Assembly: GCF_005954645.2 (NCBI RefSeq)
Contig: NZ_CP040695.2
Coordinates: 3,968,001-4,032,000 of the forward strand
Length of the DNA stretch: 64,000 bases
Direction: 5' to 3'
Source of the DNA: Nocardioides sp. S-1144
GTDB taxonomy: Bacteria; Actinomycetota; Actinomycetes; Propionibacteriales; Nocardioidaceae
Shown here: piece by piece, positions 63,796 to 64,000 of the stretch
Layout: every line of letters starts with the position of its first letter
How positions within the stretch are numbered: the first letter of the stretch is position 1
The notes under the pieces: model-generated
Database searches by the model: none
The model's input: the letters and a program-made list of their open reading frames with translations, nothing else
What the model was told of the DNA's origin: nothing
Made by a program: the position numbers and the translations under genes

Positions 63796-64000
63796 TCAGC
63801 GCAGCACGGAGTCGACGATCGTCGGCAGGCGCGCGCCGAGGAAGAAGATGCCGGGCAGCCCGGCGGTCTCGAAGCCCTGGCTCGGGTTGCGGACGAGCCG
63901 CGAGCCCCGGACCTCCATCGTGCCGGTGCGGTCGTTGCTCACGAAGAAGACCGCGCCGCCGCCCTCGCGGGCGACGTTGCCGCGCACGGTGGTGCGCACC
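63796..64000 (-). CDS. Right-handed beta-helix protein, C-terminal fragment
   Basis: Open frame of at least 67 codons entering from the right edge, ending in LPTIVDSVLR. Short turn-rich strands with VRGNVAREGGGAVFFVSNDRTGTMEVRGSRLVRNPSQGF suggest the end of a parallel beta-helix (pectate-lyase-like or surface polysaccharide-binding). The start and any signal peptide lie outside, so function cannot be judged. Confidence 0.6.
   Translation of the reverse strand, partial: VRTTVRGNVAREGGGAVFFVSNDRTGTMEVRGSRLVRNPSQGFETAGLPGIFFLGARLPTIVDSVLR

Overview
The window is very GC-rich chromosomal DNA from an actinobacterium, most likely Nocardioidaceae (a Nocardioides-like organism). This is inferred from several features: HspR/HAIR heat-shock control, a class I lysyl-tRNA synthetase, a DUF3151 gene between purA and fba, a SigE-family ECF sigma factor, MMPL and DUF222/HNH proteins, and many promoters in which a TANNNT -10 box lies 6-7 nt from the start codon (leaderless mRNAs). 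From memory, the order purA - DUF3151 - fba - DedA/SpoU - pyrE - clpB, with dnaK-grpE-dnaJ-hspR nearby, resembles mycobacterial chromosomes. Nearly every base is core genome. I found no prophage, transposase, tRNA, rRNA or CRISPR.

Layout. 0-25 kb: purine biosynthesis genes (purQ cut by the left edge, purS, purC, purB, purD, purA), all on the minus strand but separated by unrelated genes: an acyl-CoA ligase, an MMPL exporter with a divergent MarR regulator, a sulfotransferase, a beta-propeller glycosidase-like protein, a HIT protein, acylphosphatase, a drug-type MFS exporter and two tandem Ser/Thr kinases with FG-GAP-like extracellular repeats. 24-38 kb: lipid kinase, lysS, an AbiEi/PD-(D/E)XK-like gene between two nested palindromes, DUF3151, a secreted TAP-type peptidase, fbaA, an overlapping DUF2867/membrane protein/ECF sigma operon, SpoU methyltransferase, DedA, pyrE and an aminotransferase. 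38-49 kb: clpB with a perfect HAIR operator, a beta-phosphoglucomutase-like HAD plus GH65 phosphorylase pair, universal stress protein plus amino-acid permease, and an Abi-alpha-like/DUF445 pair. 49-55 kb: membrane glycosyltransferase cluster (two large polytopic proteins, GtrA, GT2) interrupted by an unusual palindromic repeat array. 55-60 kb: hspR, dnaJ, grpE, dnaK operon with its HAIR site. 60-64 kb: GntP-type permease, DUF222/HNH endonuclease, PGPGW membrane protein, AMIN-like lipoprotein, and the end of a beta-helix protein.

Most notable: (1) about twenty leaderless promoters that fix start codons, two of them using the TAG stop codon of the upstream gene as the first half of the -10 box; (2) a terminator-like hairpin plus U-tract in the purA leader, suggesting attenuation; (3) perfect or near-perfect palindromes with little or no loop at gene ends, including two sequence-related families; (4) a 244-bp tandem duplication of foldback repeats at 53 kb that reaches into the C-termini of both convergent flanking genes; (5) the two kinase/FG-GAP genes. 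Coordinates and reading frames come from the sequence. Functions come from recognised motifs, with no database search behind them.
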